Source: Fen-1058 sp964398185 (GTDB lineage: Bacteria > Chloroflexota > Anaerolineae > Fen-1058). From it: 64,000 nt of DNA. Shown here piece after piece: positions 28,730 to 37,680 of the stretch (the first letter of the stretch is position 1; every line of letters begins with the position of its first letter). The DNA is taken from the NCBI GenBank assembly GCA_964398185.1, contig CAYNML010000004.1, positions 62,001 to 126,000 of the forward strand, read 5' to 3'. Below the pieces are notes generated by a model. The model did not search any database. It saw only the letters and a program-made list of their open reading frames with translations, and was not told where the DNA came from. The position numbers were made by a program, and so were the translations under genes.

Positions 28730-30037
28730 ATGAAGATTCTGCATGTGCTAACTTTTGGCGTCGGCCTGATCTTGCTGACAGCCTGCGCCGCGCCCGTTAA
28801 TCCCCCGGCGCGCACGCAGGCTGCGACCAGCACGCCCACGCCCCTCATTCAAGCGACAGTCACGCCGCGGCCCGCGCCCACCGAAATGTCCACAGCAGCC
28901 GCGGCGCCGACCGCGGCGCCGACCGCGCCGCCGACCGCGCCGCCTCCGACACCGGCGGCAACGGCCCAACCGATCGGGCCGTTTGAGATCGATCTGAAGC
29001 CGATCGTGCAGGGCGGCCTGGTGCGCCCGGCTTACGTGACACATGCGGGCGATGATCGCCTGTTCATCGTCGAACAGCCGGGGCGTATTCGCCTGCTGCG
29101 GAACGGCCAGTTGCTGGCGCAGCCCTTTCTCGACATCGCCGACAAGGTGACCACCGACGGCAACGAGCAAGGTCTGTTGAGCGTGGCGTTTCATCCCGCG
29201 TTTCAGCAGAACGGCCAGTTCTTCGTGAACTATACGCGCCGGGGCGACGGCGCGACGGTGATCGAACGGTACACGCTAGCCGTCACTGATCCGGATCGCG
29301 CCGATGTGCGCTCGGGTCAAGTGCTCCTCGTCATCGCGCAGCCGGAAGCCAACCACAACGGCGGCCTGATCAAATTCGGGCCGGACGGCTATCTGTACGT
29401 GGGCATGGGCGACGGCGGCGGCCGGGGCGATCAACACGGCGCCATCGGCAACGGGCAGGATCCACAGTCGCTGCTGGGCAAGCTGCTGCGCCTCGATGTG
29501 ACGAATCAAGCGACCTACGCCATTCCGGCGTCCAATCCGTTCAACACTGAAATCTGGGCCAGTGGCGTGCGCAATCCGTGGCGCTTCTCGTTCGATCGCG
29601 CGACGGGCGATCTGTTCATCGCCGACGTGGGCCAGAACGCTTTCGAGGAAGTGAACTTCCAGCCGGCCGCCAGCGCGGGCGGCGAGAACTACGGCTGGCG
29701 CATCATGGAGGCGTCACACTGCTATAATCCGCCGGAAGGCTGCAACCAGGCAGGCTTGGTGCCGCCGATTGCAGAATACAGCCACAACGAGGGCGGTTGC
29801 TCGGTGACGGGCGGCTATGTCTATCGTGGATCGCAGTATCCGGCCATGCAGGGCGTGTACTTCTTTGGCGATTACTGTTCTGGTATCATCTGGTCGCTGC
29901 AGCGCAACGGCGATGGGTGGCAGATGACCAAACGGCTGGAGGCCGGAGTGCGCATCAGTTCGTTCGGCGAGGACGTGAACGGCGAAGTGTACGTCGTCGA
30001 TCACAGCGGGGCGATCTATCATCTCGTCGCGCGCTAA
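28730..30037 (+). CDS. PQQ-dependent sugar dehydrogenase-like lipoprotein
   Basis: The 435-residue protein starts at ATG 28730 (GGAG upstream) with a lipoprotein signal ending LLTAC, then an Ala/Pro/Thr repeat linker (about 30-75). The rest matches the soluble glucose/sorbosone dehydrogenase propeller: PGRIRLLRNG, EQGLLSVAFHP, HNGGLIKFGPDGYLYVGMGDGGG, LLGKLLRLDV and GVRNPWRFSFD. By family it oxidises aldose sugars outside the cell with PQQ; PQQ synthesis genes are not in the window. A frame open earlier (28709) has no ribosome site. Confidence 0.88.
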   Translation: MKILHVLTFGVGLILLTACAAPVNPPARTQAATSTPTPLIQATVTPRPAPTEMSTAAAAPTAAPTAPPTAPPPTPAATAQPIGPFEIDLKPIVQGGLVRPAYVTHAGDDRLFIVEQPGRIRLLRNGQLLAQPFLDIADKVTTDGNEQGLLSVAFHPAFQQNGQFFVNYTRRGDGATVIERYTLAVTDPDRADVRSGQVLLVIAQPEANHNGGLIKFGPDGYLYVGMGDGGGRGDQHGAIGNGQDPQSLLGKLLRLDVTNQATYAIPASNPFNTEIWASGVRNPWRFSFDRATGDLFIADVGQNAFEEVNFQPAASAGGENYGWRIMEASHCYNPPEGCNQAGLVPPIAEYSHNEGGCSVTGGYVYRGSQYPAMQGVYFFGDYCSGIIWSLQRNGDGWQMTKRLEAGVRISSFGEDVNGEVYVVDHSGAIYHLVAR

Positions 30038-30040
30038 AAT

Positions 30041-30108
30041 CTGATCCGCGAATCTTCACGAATCGACGCGAAGGAAGGCTGCGTGAGCACTCGTGTCAAT
30101 TCGTGGAA
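30041..30108. repeat. Dispersed CGAATC/GATTCG-type intergenic repeat
   Basis: The stretch between two genes contains CGCGAATCTTCACGAATC, CGCGAAGG and ACTCGTGTCAATTCGTGG, parts of which are mutually complementary (CACGAAT and ATTCGTG). It resembles a common dispersed intergenic repeat. A frame opening at 30093 within it is not used. Confidence 0.55.
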
Positions 30109-30114
30109 CGCCAG

Positions 30115-30142
30115 TTACTCGTTACTCGTTACTTATTATGCT
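30115..30142 (+). repeat. Heptamer units before the HAD gene
   Basis: TTACTCG occurs twice, then TTACTTA and TTATGCT, end to end. The last unit contains the ATG of the following gene. Only one arm is present. Confidence 0.75.
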
Positions 30143-30860
30143 CAAAGCCATCACCTTCGATTTCTGGAACACGCTGTATAAAGCGGCGCCGTATGCCTTT
30201 GCGCTGCGGCGCAAGTTCATGTTTGAAGTCTTTGCGAAGAATCACATCGATGTCGGCGTGGAGCAGGTGGACGAGGCGGAAGAGGTGGCGCGCCAGAACT
30301 GGAACCGCATCTGGCGCGAGGAGTATCGCACGCCGCCCGCGGCCGATTGGGTGCGCTGGCTGCTGGACGAATTGCTCATCACACTGCCGCCCGCTGACTT
30401 CGACGCGCTGGCCGACTATTTCGATCGATCGCTGCTCGAGGCCGATCCCGGCCCGACGTTGATCGACGGCGCGGCGGAGACCGTGCAGCGCCTGGCGCAG
30501 CGCTACAAATTGGGCGTCATTTCTGATTCAGGTCTCTCGACAGGCAGGACGCTGCGCTACTTTCTCCGGCGCGATGGTCTCTTCGCTTGCTTCTCTTGTA
30601 CGACCTTCTCTGATGAAGTCGGCGTGAGCAAGCCGCACGCGCGCATCTTTCAGATCACGCTCGATCGATTGGGCGCGCAGCCGCAGGAAGCGGTGCACCT
30701 GGGTGATCTCACGCACAGCGATATTGCGGGCGCGAAAGCGATCGGGATGTCTGCCGTGCGCCTGACGGCCAACTATGATGACGCCAATCGATCGGTTGAG
30801 CCGGATGCCGTGGTGAATTCGTTTGCGGAGTTTGAGGCGTGGCTGGCACAGCAAGGCTGA
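30138..30860 (+). CDS. HAD superfamily hydrolase
   Basis: The 240-residue protein has motif I as FDFWNTLY (nucleophile D8, with Trp where many phosphatases have the second Asp), motif II near VISDSGLS, the motif III lysine in SKPHARIF and motif IV HLGDLTHSDIAGAKAIGM. It is likely a phosphatase or dehalogenase-like enzyme with a helical cap; the substrate is unknown. ATG 30138 is chosen because the earlier frame lies in repeats. No strong ribosome site is visible. Confidence 0.88.
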   Translation: MLKAITFDFWNTLYKAAPYAFALRRKFMFEVFAKNHIDVGVEQVDEAEEVARQNWNRIWREEYRTPPAADWVRWLLDELLITLPPADFDALADYFDRSLLEADPGPTLIDGAAETVQRLAQRYKLGVISDSGLSTGRTLRYFLRRDGLFACFSCTTFSDEVGVSKPHARIFQITLDRLGAQPQEAVHLGDLTHSDIAGAKAIGMSAVRLTANYDDANRSVEPDAVVNSFAEFEAWLAQQG

Positions 30861-30881
30861 AGGATGAGGGATGAGGGATGA
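30861..30881 (+). repeat. Three GGATGAG-type heptamers
   Basis: AGGATGA, GGGATGA and GGGATGA follow the HAD stop directly and supply the ATG and purine-rich leader of the next gene. Confidence 0.7.
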
Positions 30882-31437
30882 AGCTGTGAGCGGCGTTCCA
30901 GGCATTGAAACGGCGCGGCTCTTGCTGCGACCATTTATGGCAGACGATCTCGACGACTACAGTCGCTTGATCTTCGCCGATGCCGACGTGATGCGCTACT
31001 TGCCCCAGCGTGATCTCGCGCCGCGTGAGCGTGCCGAGCGAACCATGGCCGTCTTTGCGGAGCGCTGGACCGAACATCGCTGTGGTGTGTGGGCCGTGAC
31101 CGATAAGACGACGGGCGAATTCATGGGCCACTGCGGATTAGGCCCGGTGCCGGAAGCGGGCGAGATCGAGGTGTTGTATGCGCTCGGCAAAGTGTTCTGG
31201 GGACGCGGCTTTGCCACCGAATCTGCCCGCGCCAGTGTGCGCTTTGGCTTTGAACACGCCAACCTGACACGCCTCGTCGCCTGTGCCGCGCCGGACAACA
31301 TCGGCTCGCGGCGCGTGATGGAACACCTCGGCTTCGTCTATGAGAAAAAGGCGCATTACTTCGGCCTCGATCTGGTGCAGTACGCTCTAGCACGCGAGCA
31401 CGTTCGGCTGGATGACTCGATCTTTATGCTGCGTTGA
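30871..31437 (+). CDS. RimJ/RimL-type GNAT acetyltransferase
   Basis: The 188-residue protein starts the fold at IETARLLLRPF and holds GKVFWGRGFATESARASVRFGF (acetyl-CoA loop) and NIGSRRVMEHLGF, as in RimJ-like enzymes that act on N-termini or small amines. AGGA lies six bases before the ATG at 30871, inside a heptamer repeat. GTG 30886 is an alternative start closer to the family N-terminus. The substrate is unknown. Confidence 0.85.
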   Translation: MRDEAVSGVPGIETARLLLRPFMADDLDDYSRLIFADADVMRYLPQRDLAPRERAERTMAVFAERWTEHRCGVWAVTDKTTGEFMGHCGLGPVPEAGEIEVLYALGKVFWGRGFATESARASVRFGFEHANLTRLVACAAPDNIGSRRVMEHLGFVYEKKAHYFGLDLVQYALAREHVRLDDSIFMLR

Positions 31438-31439
31438 CG

Positions 31440-31468
31440 TTGCTCCCGCTCCTGTGATCGAGTATACT
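31440..31468 (+). promoter_or_regulatory. Promoter of the STAND ATPase gene
   Basis: TTGCTC at 31440-31445, 17 bases, TATACT at 31463-31468. It starts just after the GNAT stop and lies 24 bases before the ATG at 31493. Both hexamers equal those upstream of 8536. Confidence 0.5.
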
Positions 31469-31492
31469 CCTCTCAGCCCACGGAGGAGTGAC

Positions 31493-33580
31493 ATGCCGTC
31501 GAGTCTGGGAGATCGCTTGAGTGCCGCGCGCCGCCGCCAATTTGTGGGACGCGCGACAGAACTGGCCTTGTTTCAGTCGGCGCTGAATGCGGCCGAGCTA
31601 CCGTTTCAGGTGCTCTTTGTCTACGGCCCCGGCGGTGTGGGCAAGACGACGCTGCTCAACGAGTTCGCGCGGCTGTGCGCCGCAGCCGGAGCGCGAGCAC
31701 ATTACCTCGACGCGCGCAATATCGACCCCACACCCGAAGCGTTTCTCGCCGCACTGCGCGCCGCGCTCGATCTGCCCGATGACAAATCGCTGCTGCACAC
31801 GCTGGCCGAGCAATCCCACGTCCACGTCTTCTTCATCGACACCGCCGAGCTGCTGCTGCCGATCGACAACTGGCTGCGCGAAGTGTGCCTGCCGCAATTG
31901 CCGGAGAATACGCTGGTCATCATGGCCGGGCGTGAACCGCCCGCGGCGGCCTGGCGCGCCGATGCCGGCTGGCAGACCCTGATTCGCGTGCTGCCGCTGC
32001 GCAACCTCACGCCCGATGAAAGCCGCGCCTATCTCACGAAGCGCAGCATCCCCGCAGATCAACAGTCATCCATTCTAAAGTTCACGCACGGCTTCCCACT
32101 GGCGCTGTCGCTGGTGGCCGACGTTTTTGCGCAGCGGCAGGACTTGCGCACCTTTGAACTGGAAGCACAGCCGGATCTGATCAAGATACTGCTGGAGCGC
32201 TTCGTGCAGAAAGTGCCCGGCCCGGCGCATCGCGCTGCCCTGGAGGCCTGTGCGTTGGTGCGCGTCACCACCGAAGCCCTGCTGGGCGAAATGCTGATGA
32301 TGAGCGACGCCGTGCACGAGTTGTTTGACTGGCTGCGCGGCCTGTCGTTTGTCGAAGCCCGCGCGGACGGCCTGTTTCTGCACGATCTGGCGCGCGATGC
32401 GCTGGCCGCCGATCTGCGCTGGCGCAATCCCGATTGGTATACGGAGCTCCATCGGCGCGCGCGCAGCTACTATCATCGCCACATTGAATCGTCGACCGGC
32501 ATCGCGCAGCAGCGCTTGCTGTTCGATCTCATCTTCCTGCATCGTGACAATGCGCTGGTGCGTCCTTTCCTGGAATGGCAGGCCAGCGGCAGCGCGGCGT
32601 TCGAGACAATGCGTCCGGCCGATGCGCCGTTCCTCACGCGGCTGATCGCGCAGCACGAAGGCGCAGCATCGGCGCGCCTTGCCGCGCACTGGTTCGATCG
32701 GCAGCCGCAAGCCGCGCAGGTGCTGCGTGAGGCCGGTGGCCAGCCCACGGGGTTGCTCGTCGTGCTCTCGCTCCACCAGGTGACCGAGGCCGATCGGCAG
32801 ATCGATCCGGCTGTGCGCGCGGCGTGGACTTGCTTGCAGCGCAAGCCGCTGCGCGCGGGTGAGACCGCCACGCTGTTTCGCTTCTGGCTGGCGCGCGACA
32901 CGTATCAGGCCGTCTCACCCACCCAGAGTGTGATCTTCGTCAACGTCGTGCGGCATTACCTCACCACGCCCGGCCTGGCCTTCACGTTCTTCCCCTGCGC
33001 TGATCCAGATTTCTGGCTGCCGATGTTCACCTATGCCGATTTGATCCGCCTGCCCGAAGCGGACTTCACGGTGGGCGGCAAGACCTACGGTGTCTACGGG
33101 CACGATTGGCGATCGGAACCCCCGGCGGCCTGGCTGGGCATTCTGGCCGAGCGTGAGATCGCCGCCTCGCCGCAGACTGCGCCGCCGGCCGCGGCTGAAG
33201 CCATCATCGTCTTGAGCGAGACGGATTTTGCCGCAGCGGCGCGAGATGCCCTGCGCGATTTCACGCAGCCCGATCTGCTGGCAGGCAACCCGCTGGCCCG
33301 CTCGAGACTGGTGATCGATCGGGTGGGGCTGAGCGCCGAAGCGCGCCAGCGCGTAGCGACCCTGCAAGCGATCGTGCGATCGACCGCCGAGGCACTGCAA
33401 TCATCGCCCCGCGATGCCAAGCTCTATCGGGCGGTGTACCACACCTATCTTCAGCCTGCGCCCACGCAAGAGCAGGCGGCAGAACTGCTCGACGTGCCGT
33501 TCAGCACCTATCGGCGGCATCTGAAGGCAGGCATCCAGCGCCTGACCGAGATGCTCTGGCAGCAGGAGCTCGGCAATTGA
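31493..33580 (+). CDS. STAND-type ATPase with C-terminal helix-turn-helix-like end
   Basis: The 695-residue protein starts at an ATG behind GGAGGAG; the longer frame lies in the preceding gene. RQFVGRATELALF leads into a P-loop GPGGVGKT (45-52, K51). A Walker-B-like run VHVFFIDTAELL follows, then a winged-helix-like segment and a large variable middle. The last ~50 residues (TQEQAAELLDVPFSTYRRHLKAGIQRL) look like a sigma-region-4 or LuxR-like HTH. It resembles signal-transducing regulators that need ATP. Its ligand and target are unknown. Confidence 0.75.
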   Translation: MPSSLGDRLSAARRRQFVGRATELALFQSALNAAELPFQVLFVYGPGGVGKTTLLNEFARLCAAAGARAHYLDARNIDPTPEAFLAALRAALDLPDDKSLLHTLAEQSHVHVFFIDTAELLLPIDNWLREVCLPQLPENTLVIMAGREPPAAAWRADAGWQTLIRVLPLRNLTPDESRAYLTKRSIPADQQSSILKFTHGFPLALSLVADVFAQRQDLRTFELEAQPDLIKILLERFVQKVPGPAHRAALEACALVRVTTEALLGEMLMMSDAVHELFDWLRGLSFVEARADGLFLHDLARDALAADLRWRNPDWYTELHRRARSYYHRHIESSTGIAQQRLLFDLIFLHRDNALVRPFLEWQASGSAAFETMRPADAPFLTRLIAQHEGAASARLAAHWFDRQPQAAQVLREAGGQPTGLLVVLSLHQVTEADRQIDPAVRAAWTCLQRKPLRAGETATLFRFWLARDTYQAVSPTQSVIFVNVVRHYLTTPGLAFTFFPCADPDFWLPMFTYADLIRLPEADFTVGGKTYGVYGHDWRSEPPAAWLGILAEREIAASPQTAPPAAAEAIIVLSETDFAAAARDALRDFTQPDLLAGNPLARSRLVIDRVGLSAEARQRVATLQAIVRSTAEALQSSPRDAKLYRAVYHTYLQPAPTQEQAAELLDVPFSTYRRHLKAGIQRLTEMLWQQELGN

Positions 33581-33681
33581 GCAGCGCTTGAGCAGTGAGT
33601 GATCTGGCAACTGAACAGCGTTTGGCCGTACACTGCCGTCATCCTCAAGTAAGACGGCAGTTGCAGTGCAGGAGGCCAGTC

Positions 33682-33963
33682 GTGGAGACACACTCGTTAG
33701 CGTTGTTCGCCGGCACGTTGTCGACGTTGATGTTTGTTTCGAGTAACTTCCCCATGTTGGTAAAGGCGTTCAGGACGCAGGACCTGCGCTCGTACAGCCT
33801 GACGCATATCGCCCTGAGCAACGTCGGCAACCTCATCCACTGGATCTATGTCGCCAGCCTGCCGGTCGGGCCCATCTGGTTTCTGCACGGCTTCTTCACG
33901 ATCACCACGGGGCTGCTACTGCTGTGCTACCTGCGCTATCAGCGGCGCGCCCGCCTGACCTGA
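33682..33963 (+). CDS. SemiSWEET/PQ-loop-like small membrane protein
   Basis: From a GTG with AGGAGG six bases upstream the frame gives 93 residues and three membrane helices. The first loop carries NFPMLVKAFRTQDLRSYSL, which matches the PQ-loop P-x-x-x-K-x-x-x-T pattern, and NVGNLIHWIYV follows. SemiSWEETs dimerise to move sugars; the substrate is unproved here. The upstream part of the longer frame (33595) is not protein-like. Confidence 0.7.
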   Translation: METHSLALFAGTLSTLMFVSSNFPMLVKAFRTQDLRSYSLTHIALSNVGNLIHWIYVASLPVGPIWFLHGFFTITTGLLLLCYLRYQRRARLT

Positions 33964-34068
33964 GTTTGAAAACTGAGCAAAAAATGAGCAGTCATCGGGC
34001 TGGTGATCAATCGCGCCTTTTCGTATACTGAAAATGTCATCGACCCGGACTGATCTCAGGATACAGTG

Positions 34069-34491
34069 ATGGATTCCATAATTAGCGAGTTTTTGAACGG
34101 CTTCATGGCAGCCTGGAACGCGCACGATGTGCGCGCGGTGGCCGCCTACTACGCGCCCGATTACGAGGAGATCGACGTGGCGCGCGCCCAGCCGCAGGTG
34201 GGGCCGGACAACGTGCGGCGCACCCTGCTGTACTACTTGCGGGCTTTCCCGGACTTTCAGGTCACGCTCGACGATGCCATTGTCAACGGCGAGCGCGTGG
34301 CGATGTACTGGACGTGGACGGGCACACAGCGCGGCACGTTCATGAACATTCCCGCCACCGGTCATCGCGTTTCAGTGCGCGGCTCGTCGTTGGTGACGCT
34401 GAAAGACGGCCAGATTCAGCGTGCCATTCGCATCTGGGATCTGGCCGGCCTGCTGCGCGATTTGAAGCTGCTGCCGGAACTCACAGCTTGA
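34069..34491 (+). CDS. SnoaL-like/ester cyclase family protein (NTF2 fold)
   Basis: The 140-residue protein has the family pattern FMAAWNAHDVRAVAAYYAPDY, FPDFQVTLDDAIVNGERVAMYWTWTGTQRGTF and IRIWDLAGLLRDL. Proteins of this type bind small hydrophobic molecules in a cone-shaped pocket, and some are polyketide cyclases, but most are uncharacterised. A TATACT lies 40 bases upstream. The first of a run of similar small proteins to 39.1 kb. Confidence 0.8.
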   Translation: MDSIISEFLNGFMAAWNAHDVRAVAAYYAPDYEEIDVARAQPQVGPDNVRRTLLYYLRAFPDFQVTLDDAIVNGERVAMYWTWTGTQRGTFMNIPATGHRVSVRGSSLVTLKDGQIQRAIRIWDLAGLLRDLKLLPELTA

Positions 34492-34579
34492 TAGCGGGGG
34501 TGGAGTGTCTCACCCAGTCCCGTGCGTGCTTCACGAGCGAGCGTTTCTCGCAACAGCAGTCAGCCAGGGAGCAAATATC

Positions 34580-35014
34580 ATGTCACCGGAAGAGAATAAG
34601 GCGCAGGCGCGCCGCGCGTTCGACGAGTTCATCAACAAGAAGAACCTGGCCGTTGCCGGCGAGTATGTTGCGCCTAACTACGTCGGCCACTTCAGCAATG
34701 CGCCGCTGGTGCAGGGTGTGGCGGGGTTTCAGCAGTATCTGTCCGCATGGAATAGCGCTGTACCCGACAGCCAAGTCACGATTGATGACGTTGTGGCCGA
34801 AGGCGACAAGGTCGTGATGCGCGTGACTTATCGCGGCACGCACACCGGCCCGCTGCAGAACATCCCACCCACCGGCAAATCGATCACTGTCAGCGCCATA
34901 AATATTTTCCGGATGGTGGACGGCCTGGCGGTCGAGCAGTGGGCCGTCATCGACGATCTGGGCATGATGCAGCAATTGGGTTTGATCCCGGCGCCGCAGG
35001 CTTTGCCGCAGTAA
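34580..35014 (+). CDS. SnoaL-like/ester cyclase family protein
   Basis: The 144-residue protein shares the pattern of its upstream neighbour: ARRAFDEFINKKNLAVAGEYVAPNYVGHF, VPDSQVTIDDVVAEGDKVVMRVTYRGTHTG and WAVIDDLGMMQQLGLI. The ATG has a GGGAGC site; the longer frame from 34505 has no site. It probably arose by duplication or was gained alongside the gene at 34069, though the sequences have diverged. The ligand is unknown. Confidence 0.8.
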   Translation: MSPEENKAQARRAFDEFINKKNLAVAGEYVAPNYVGHFSNAPLVQGVAGFQQYLSAWNSAVPDSQVTIDDVVAEGDKVVMRVTYRGTHTGPLQNIPPTGKSITVSAINIFRMVDGLAVEQWAVIDDLGMMQQLGLIPAPQALPQ

Positions 35015-35041
35015 CCGGCAATCACGAACAGGAGGCAATCC

Positions 35042-35323
35042 ATGTACGGCACCATCGCACGGGTCAAGATCGACCCCACGAAGATCGAGGAGTTGAAAGC
35101 GCTGGGTGAGAGCATGGGCACGGCTCCCGGCCAGGTGGCGCGGTACGTCTACCAGATGGATTCTGATCCTGGCGAGTTATTTCTGGTGGCCGTGTTCGAG
35201 AGCAAAGAAGCCTATTGGGCCAACGCGCAAAGCCCGGAGCAAAACGCGCGCTTCCTGCAGCTGCGCGCTTTGCTGCTGGATGATCCACAGTGGCACGACG
35301 GCGTCATCGTCAGCGTAGCGTAA
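35042..35323 (+). CDS. Antibiotic-biosynthesis-monooxygenase-like (ABM) domain protein
   Basis: The 93-residue protein fits the dimeric alpha/beta-barrel pattern: MYGTIARVKIDPTKIEELKAL, a central LFLVAVFESKEAYWANAQSPEQNARF and a final beta strand. A GGAGG site precedes the ATG. Some members are cofactor-free monooxygenases, others only bind ligands, so the reaction is open. It lies 27 bases after the SnoaL gene and may be co-transcribed. Confidence 0.7.
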   Translation: MYGTIARVKIDPTKIEELKALGESMGTAPGQVARYVYQMDSDPGELFLVAVFESKEAYWANAQSPEQNARFLQLRALLLDDPQWHDGVIVSVA

Positions 35324-35348
35324 GTTTTTCATCAGTGAGCACAACTCA

Positions 35349-36230
35349 ATGACTAAATCCACTCCTGCCTCCGACATTGATGTATTGACCGCCGTCGACG
35401 AGAATCTGTTCGATCTCTTCCGCGCGATGGCGAACGTGCTGGGCGGTGAGCTGCAAGAAACCGATCGGCTGTGCCGCCACCTGACGTTCCCCACCAATCC
35501 CATGTTCAAAGGCGTGTGGCGCACGCGCCTGTCGGCCGTTGAGGTCGATGCGGCCATCGACGAAACGATCGCGTGGTTCAAGGAACGCAACGCGCCGTAC
35601 TTCTTCTGGTGGACGGGTCACGGCACGCAGCCCGTCGATCTGGGTCAGCGCCTGGCAGCACGCGGATTGATCTCGATGGAAGAACAGCAGCACCAACTCG
35701 CCAGCGGCATCGTCTCCACCGCTTCCGGATCGCCGTGCATGGTGGCCGATCTGCAGCGCATGAATGAAGCTGCGTTGACCACCGTGCCACCCGGCTTCAC
35801 GATCGAAGCAGTGCGTGACGAGACCCTGCTGGTTGACTTCAAGCGCGTCTTCGTCGAGACGTATGGCATTCCTGAATGGGCCGGTCAAGGCTGGGTGGAT
35901 GCGACGCTGCATGCCGGCCTCGGGCGCACACCGTGGAAAATGTTTGTGGGCTACTTGAACGGCGCCGCCGTGGCAACCAACATGCTGTTCAACGGCGGCG
36001 GCGTAGCGAGTGTGTATGCGGTGGCGACGCTGCCTTCAGTGCAGCGGCAGGGCATCGGTGGGGCGATCACGTTGAAGCCGCTGCTGGAAGCGCGCGAGAT
36101 GGGCTATCGTTACGCGGTGCTGTTCGCCACCGAGATGGGTGTGCCGGTATATGAGCGCCTGGGATTCCGGCAGACCGGTGCGCGGATCGATCGCTATTTG
36201 TGGCGGAATGCGCAAGTCAAAAAATTCTGA
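35349..36230 (+). CDS. GNAT acetyltransferase with an N-terminal extension
   Basis: The 293-residue protein has an N-terminal domain of about 150 residues (FWWTGHGTQPVDLGQRLAARG resembles a degenerate GNAT half) and a C-terminal GNAT core with VYAVATLPSVQRQGIGGAI and MGVPVYERLGFRQTG. Such two-part GNATs are common; the substrate is unknown. It starts 25 bases after the ABM gene. Confidence 0.8.
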   Translation: MTKSTPASDIDVLTAVDENLFDLFRAMANVLGGELQETDRLCRHLTFPTNPMFKGVWRTRLSAVEVDAAIDETIAWFKERNAPYFFWWTGHGTQPVDLGQRLAARGLISMEEQQHQLASGIVSTASGSPCMVADLQRMNEAALTTVPPGFTIEAVRDETLLVDFKRVFVETYGIPEWAGQGWVDATLHAGLGRTPWKMFVGYLNGAAVATNMLFNGGGVASVYAVATLPSVQRQGIGGAITLKPLLEAREMGYRYAVLFATEMGVPVYERLGFRQTGARIDRYLWRNAQVKKF

Positions 36231-36358
36231 TTGACGCTGCGGGCGATTTGCCTTACACTACAGTCACAATTTTCTTCCACAACTTCATGGCGAAGGCAGG
36301 GGCATGGCTGGCGTGCGGGGGCGCGCAGCAATGTTCTCCCCAAAAACACGCTGCCTTT

Positions 36359-36390
36359 CAGGCCGCCTGCGAAGTCGCGCAGGCGGCCTG
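36359..36390. repeat. 13-bp perfect GC-rich hairpin
   Basis: CAGGCCGCCTGCG and its exact reverse complement flank a 6-base loop in the 206-bp gap after the GNAT gene. No T-run follows, so it may be a repeat element or a weak bidirectional terminator. The rest of that gap shows nothing else clear. Confidence 0.75.
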
Positions 36391-36436
36391 TTGCGGTTGA
36401 TGGTGGATAAACTTGAGCGTGAGGAAAAATGTCTCT

Positions 36437-36991
36437 ATGATCGACGTCAATGCGCTTTCATCATGGGGCACCATCATCGGCGGGTTCGCCACCGCCATTG
36501 GCATCCTGGTGGCTCTAATCGCCATATGGGTTCAAGCGCGTCACTCAAGTTCTTCGCTGAGGACTGAGGTGCTGTTGAGGTTATGGGAGCAATTCGATAG
36601 CGAGAACATGCGTACAGATAGGAAGAAAGCTGCCTCGGCTCTCTTGATCTGGATTAATCAGGGTAAAAAGGACACACCTACCACGGGGCTGCATAGCTTA
36701 GACCGGATTCTTAATTTCTTCGAACTGGTGGGCCTATTGCTCCTCAAGCAAGAGGTTATTGATTACGATTCCACCAAAACCATGTTCGCTTTCTGGTGTA
36801 CGGCGTACTGGCAGGCAGCGGAACAGCCGGCAATGTCAGGTGAATCATCCTATGTTGCTGACTCACGTAATGACAATGACTTGCTGTGGCAAAGCGCTGG
36901 GAATTTGGCGAAAAGATTCTCAGCAGGAATCTCTCAGATGGATCAAGAAAAGTTGAAGGATTTTCTCGCGAGCGAAACTCAACTCGGTTAA
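36437..36991 (+). CDS. Single-pass membrane protein, DUF4760-like
   Basis: The 184-residue protein has one N-terminal membrane helix (about 10-35, GTIIGGFATAIGILVALIAIWV) and a cytoplasmic helical domain with TEVLLRLWEQFDSENM and RILNFFELVGLLL, as in small membrane proteins sometimes grouped as DUF4760. The ATG at 36437 is chosen; GAGGAAAA lies 13 bases before it. The TTG at 36413 would add eight residues. The function is unknown. AT-richer than its neighbours. Confidence 0.6.
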   Translation: MIDVNALSSWGTIIGGFATAIGILVALIAIWVQARHSSSSLRTEVLLRLWEQFDSENMRTDRKKAASALLIWINQGKKDTPTTGLHSLDRILNFFELVGLLLLKQEVIDYDSTKTMFAFWCTAYWQAAEQPAMSGESSYVADSRNDNDLLWQSAGNLAKRFSAGISQMDQEKLKDFLASETQLG

Positions 36992-37003
36992 GGAGAGTAA
37001 CCC

Positions 37004-37405
37004 ATGAAACCACCCATTTCCTTTGGCCCATCTTCTTTCGATTCCTCTTCATTCGACCCGACTCCTGTCATCGATGTGATAATGAGAAATCTGAGCGAAC
37101 GCCTAGAGGCGTGGAAGGCTTATCCTGGAATTGTAGGACCACAACCACAGCAGGCAGGCAGTCCATCATCATCCAAGCAGGGAACTCGTGGTGATCAGAA
37201 GCCCAACGAAGCTGAATTATCAACGTTGCCTTCATCCTGGAAGATAACTCCAGTGGCTTGGGATTATGAGTTTAGAGAAGGACCTCAAGAGCAACATCTC
37301 AAGGCTTTGGGAGAGGAAGGGTGGGAATTATGCACAGTAATTTTTCGGCCTACGGGCGAACTTTGGGTCTTCAAGCGTCCAAGATTCAAAGAAGGCAGCG
37401 GCTAG
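37004..37405 (+). CDS. Hypothetical protein with DUF4177-like C-terminus
   Basis: The 133-residue protein has a Ser/Pro/Gln-rich first half without structure, then WDYEFREGPQEQHLKALGEEGWELCTVIFRPTGELWVFKRP cut here into the pattern seen in DUF4177 (a tyrosine, then GEEGWEL, then FKRP). AAGGAG precedes the ATG. It starts 12 bases after the membrane protein and is probably co-transcribed. The role is unknown. Confidence 0.6.
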   Translation: MKPPISFGPSSFDSSSFDPTPVIDVIMRNLSERLEAWKAYPGIVGPQPQQAGSPSSSKQGTRGDQKPNEAELSTLPSSWKITPVAWDYEFREGPQEQHLKALGEEGWELCTVIFRPTGELWVFKRPRFKEGSG

Positions 37406-37476
37406 CCAGCAGTTGCAGTCGACCATAGCATGCAAATCACGTGCCGGGGCGCAACAGACTTTGTGAGGAGGCAGTG

Positions 37477-37680
37477 ATGAGCACTATCTACTCGTACACC
37501 TGCAAGGATTATCCAGGAATGGAAGCTTGCCCAGGTAGGTTCCATGCGGAGACGGAAGACGAGCTATGGCAACACATGGAATTGCATGCGTCCGTCGCTC
37601 ACCAGGAAGACCCTGCTAAGTGGACCGCTGAAGATAGAGCTCAACTCAAGAATCTCATTAAGATCGAGGGAGTATCTTGA
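37477..37680 (+). CDS. DUF1059 family small protein
   Basis: The 67-residue protein starts at an ATG behind GAGGAGG. YTCKDYPGMEACPGRF, a run of acidic residues and ELHASVAH match the DUF1059 layout (two Cys, a His near the end of the helix). Its function is not known. Its TGA overlaps the ATG of a short remnant frame (ATGA). Confidence 0.7.
   Translation: MSTIYSYTCKDYPGMEACPGRFHAETEDELWQHMELHASVAHQEDPAKWTAEDRAQLKNLIKIEGVS

Noticed and set aside
30093..30137. Upstream start for the HAD hydrolase
   Set aside because: The extra residues are encoded by dispersed and heptamer repeats; the family N-terminus starts at the ATG at 30138.
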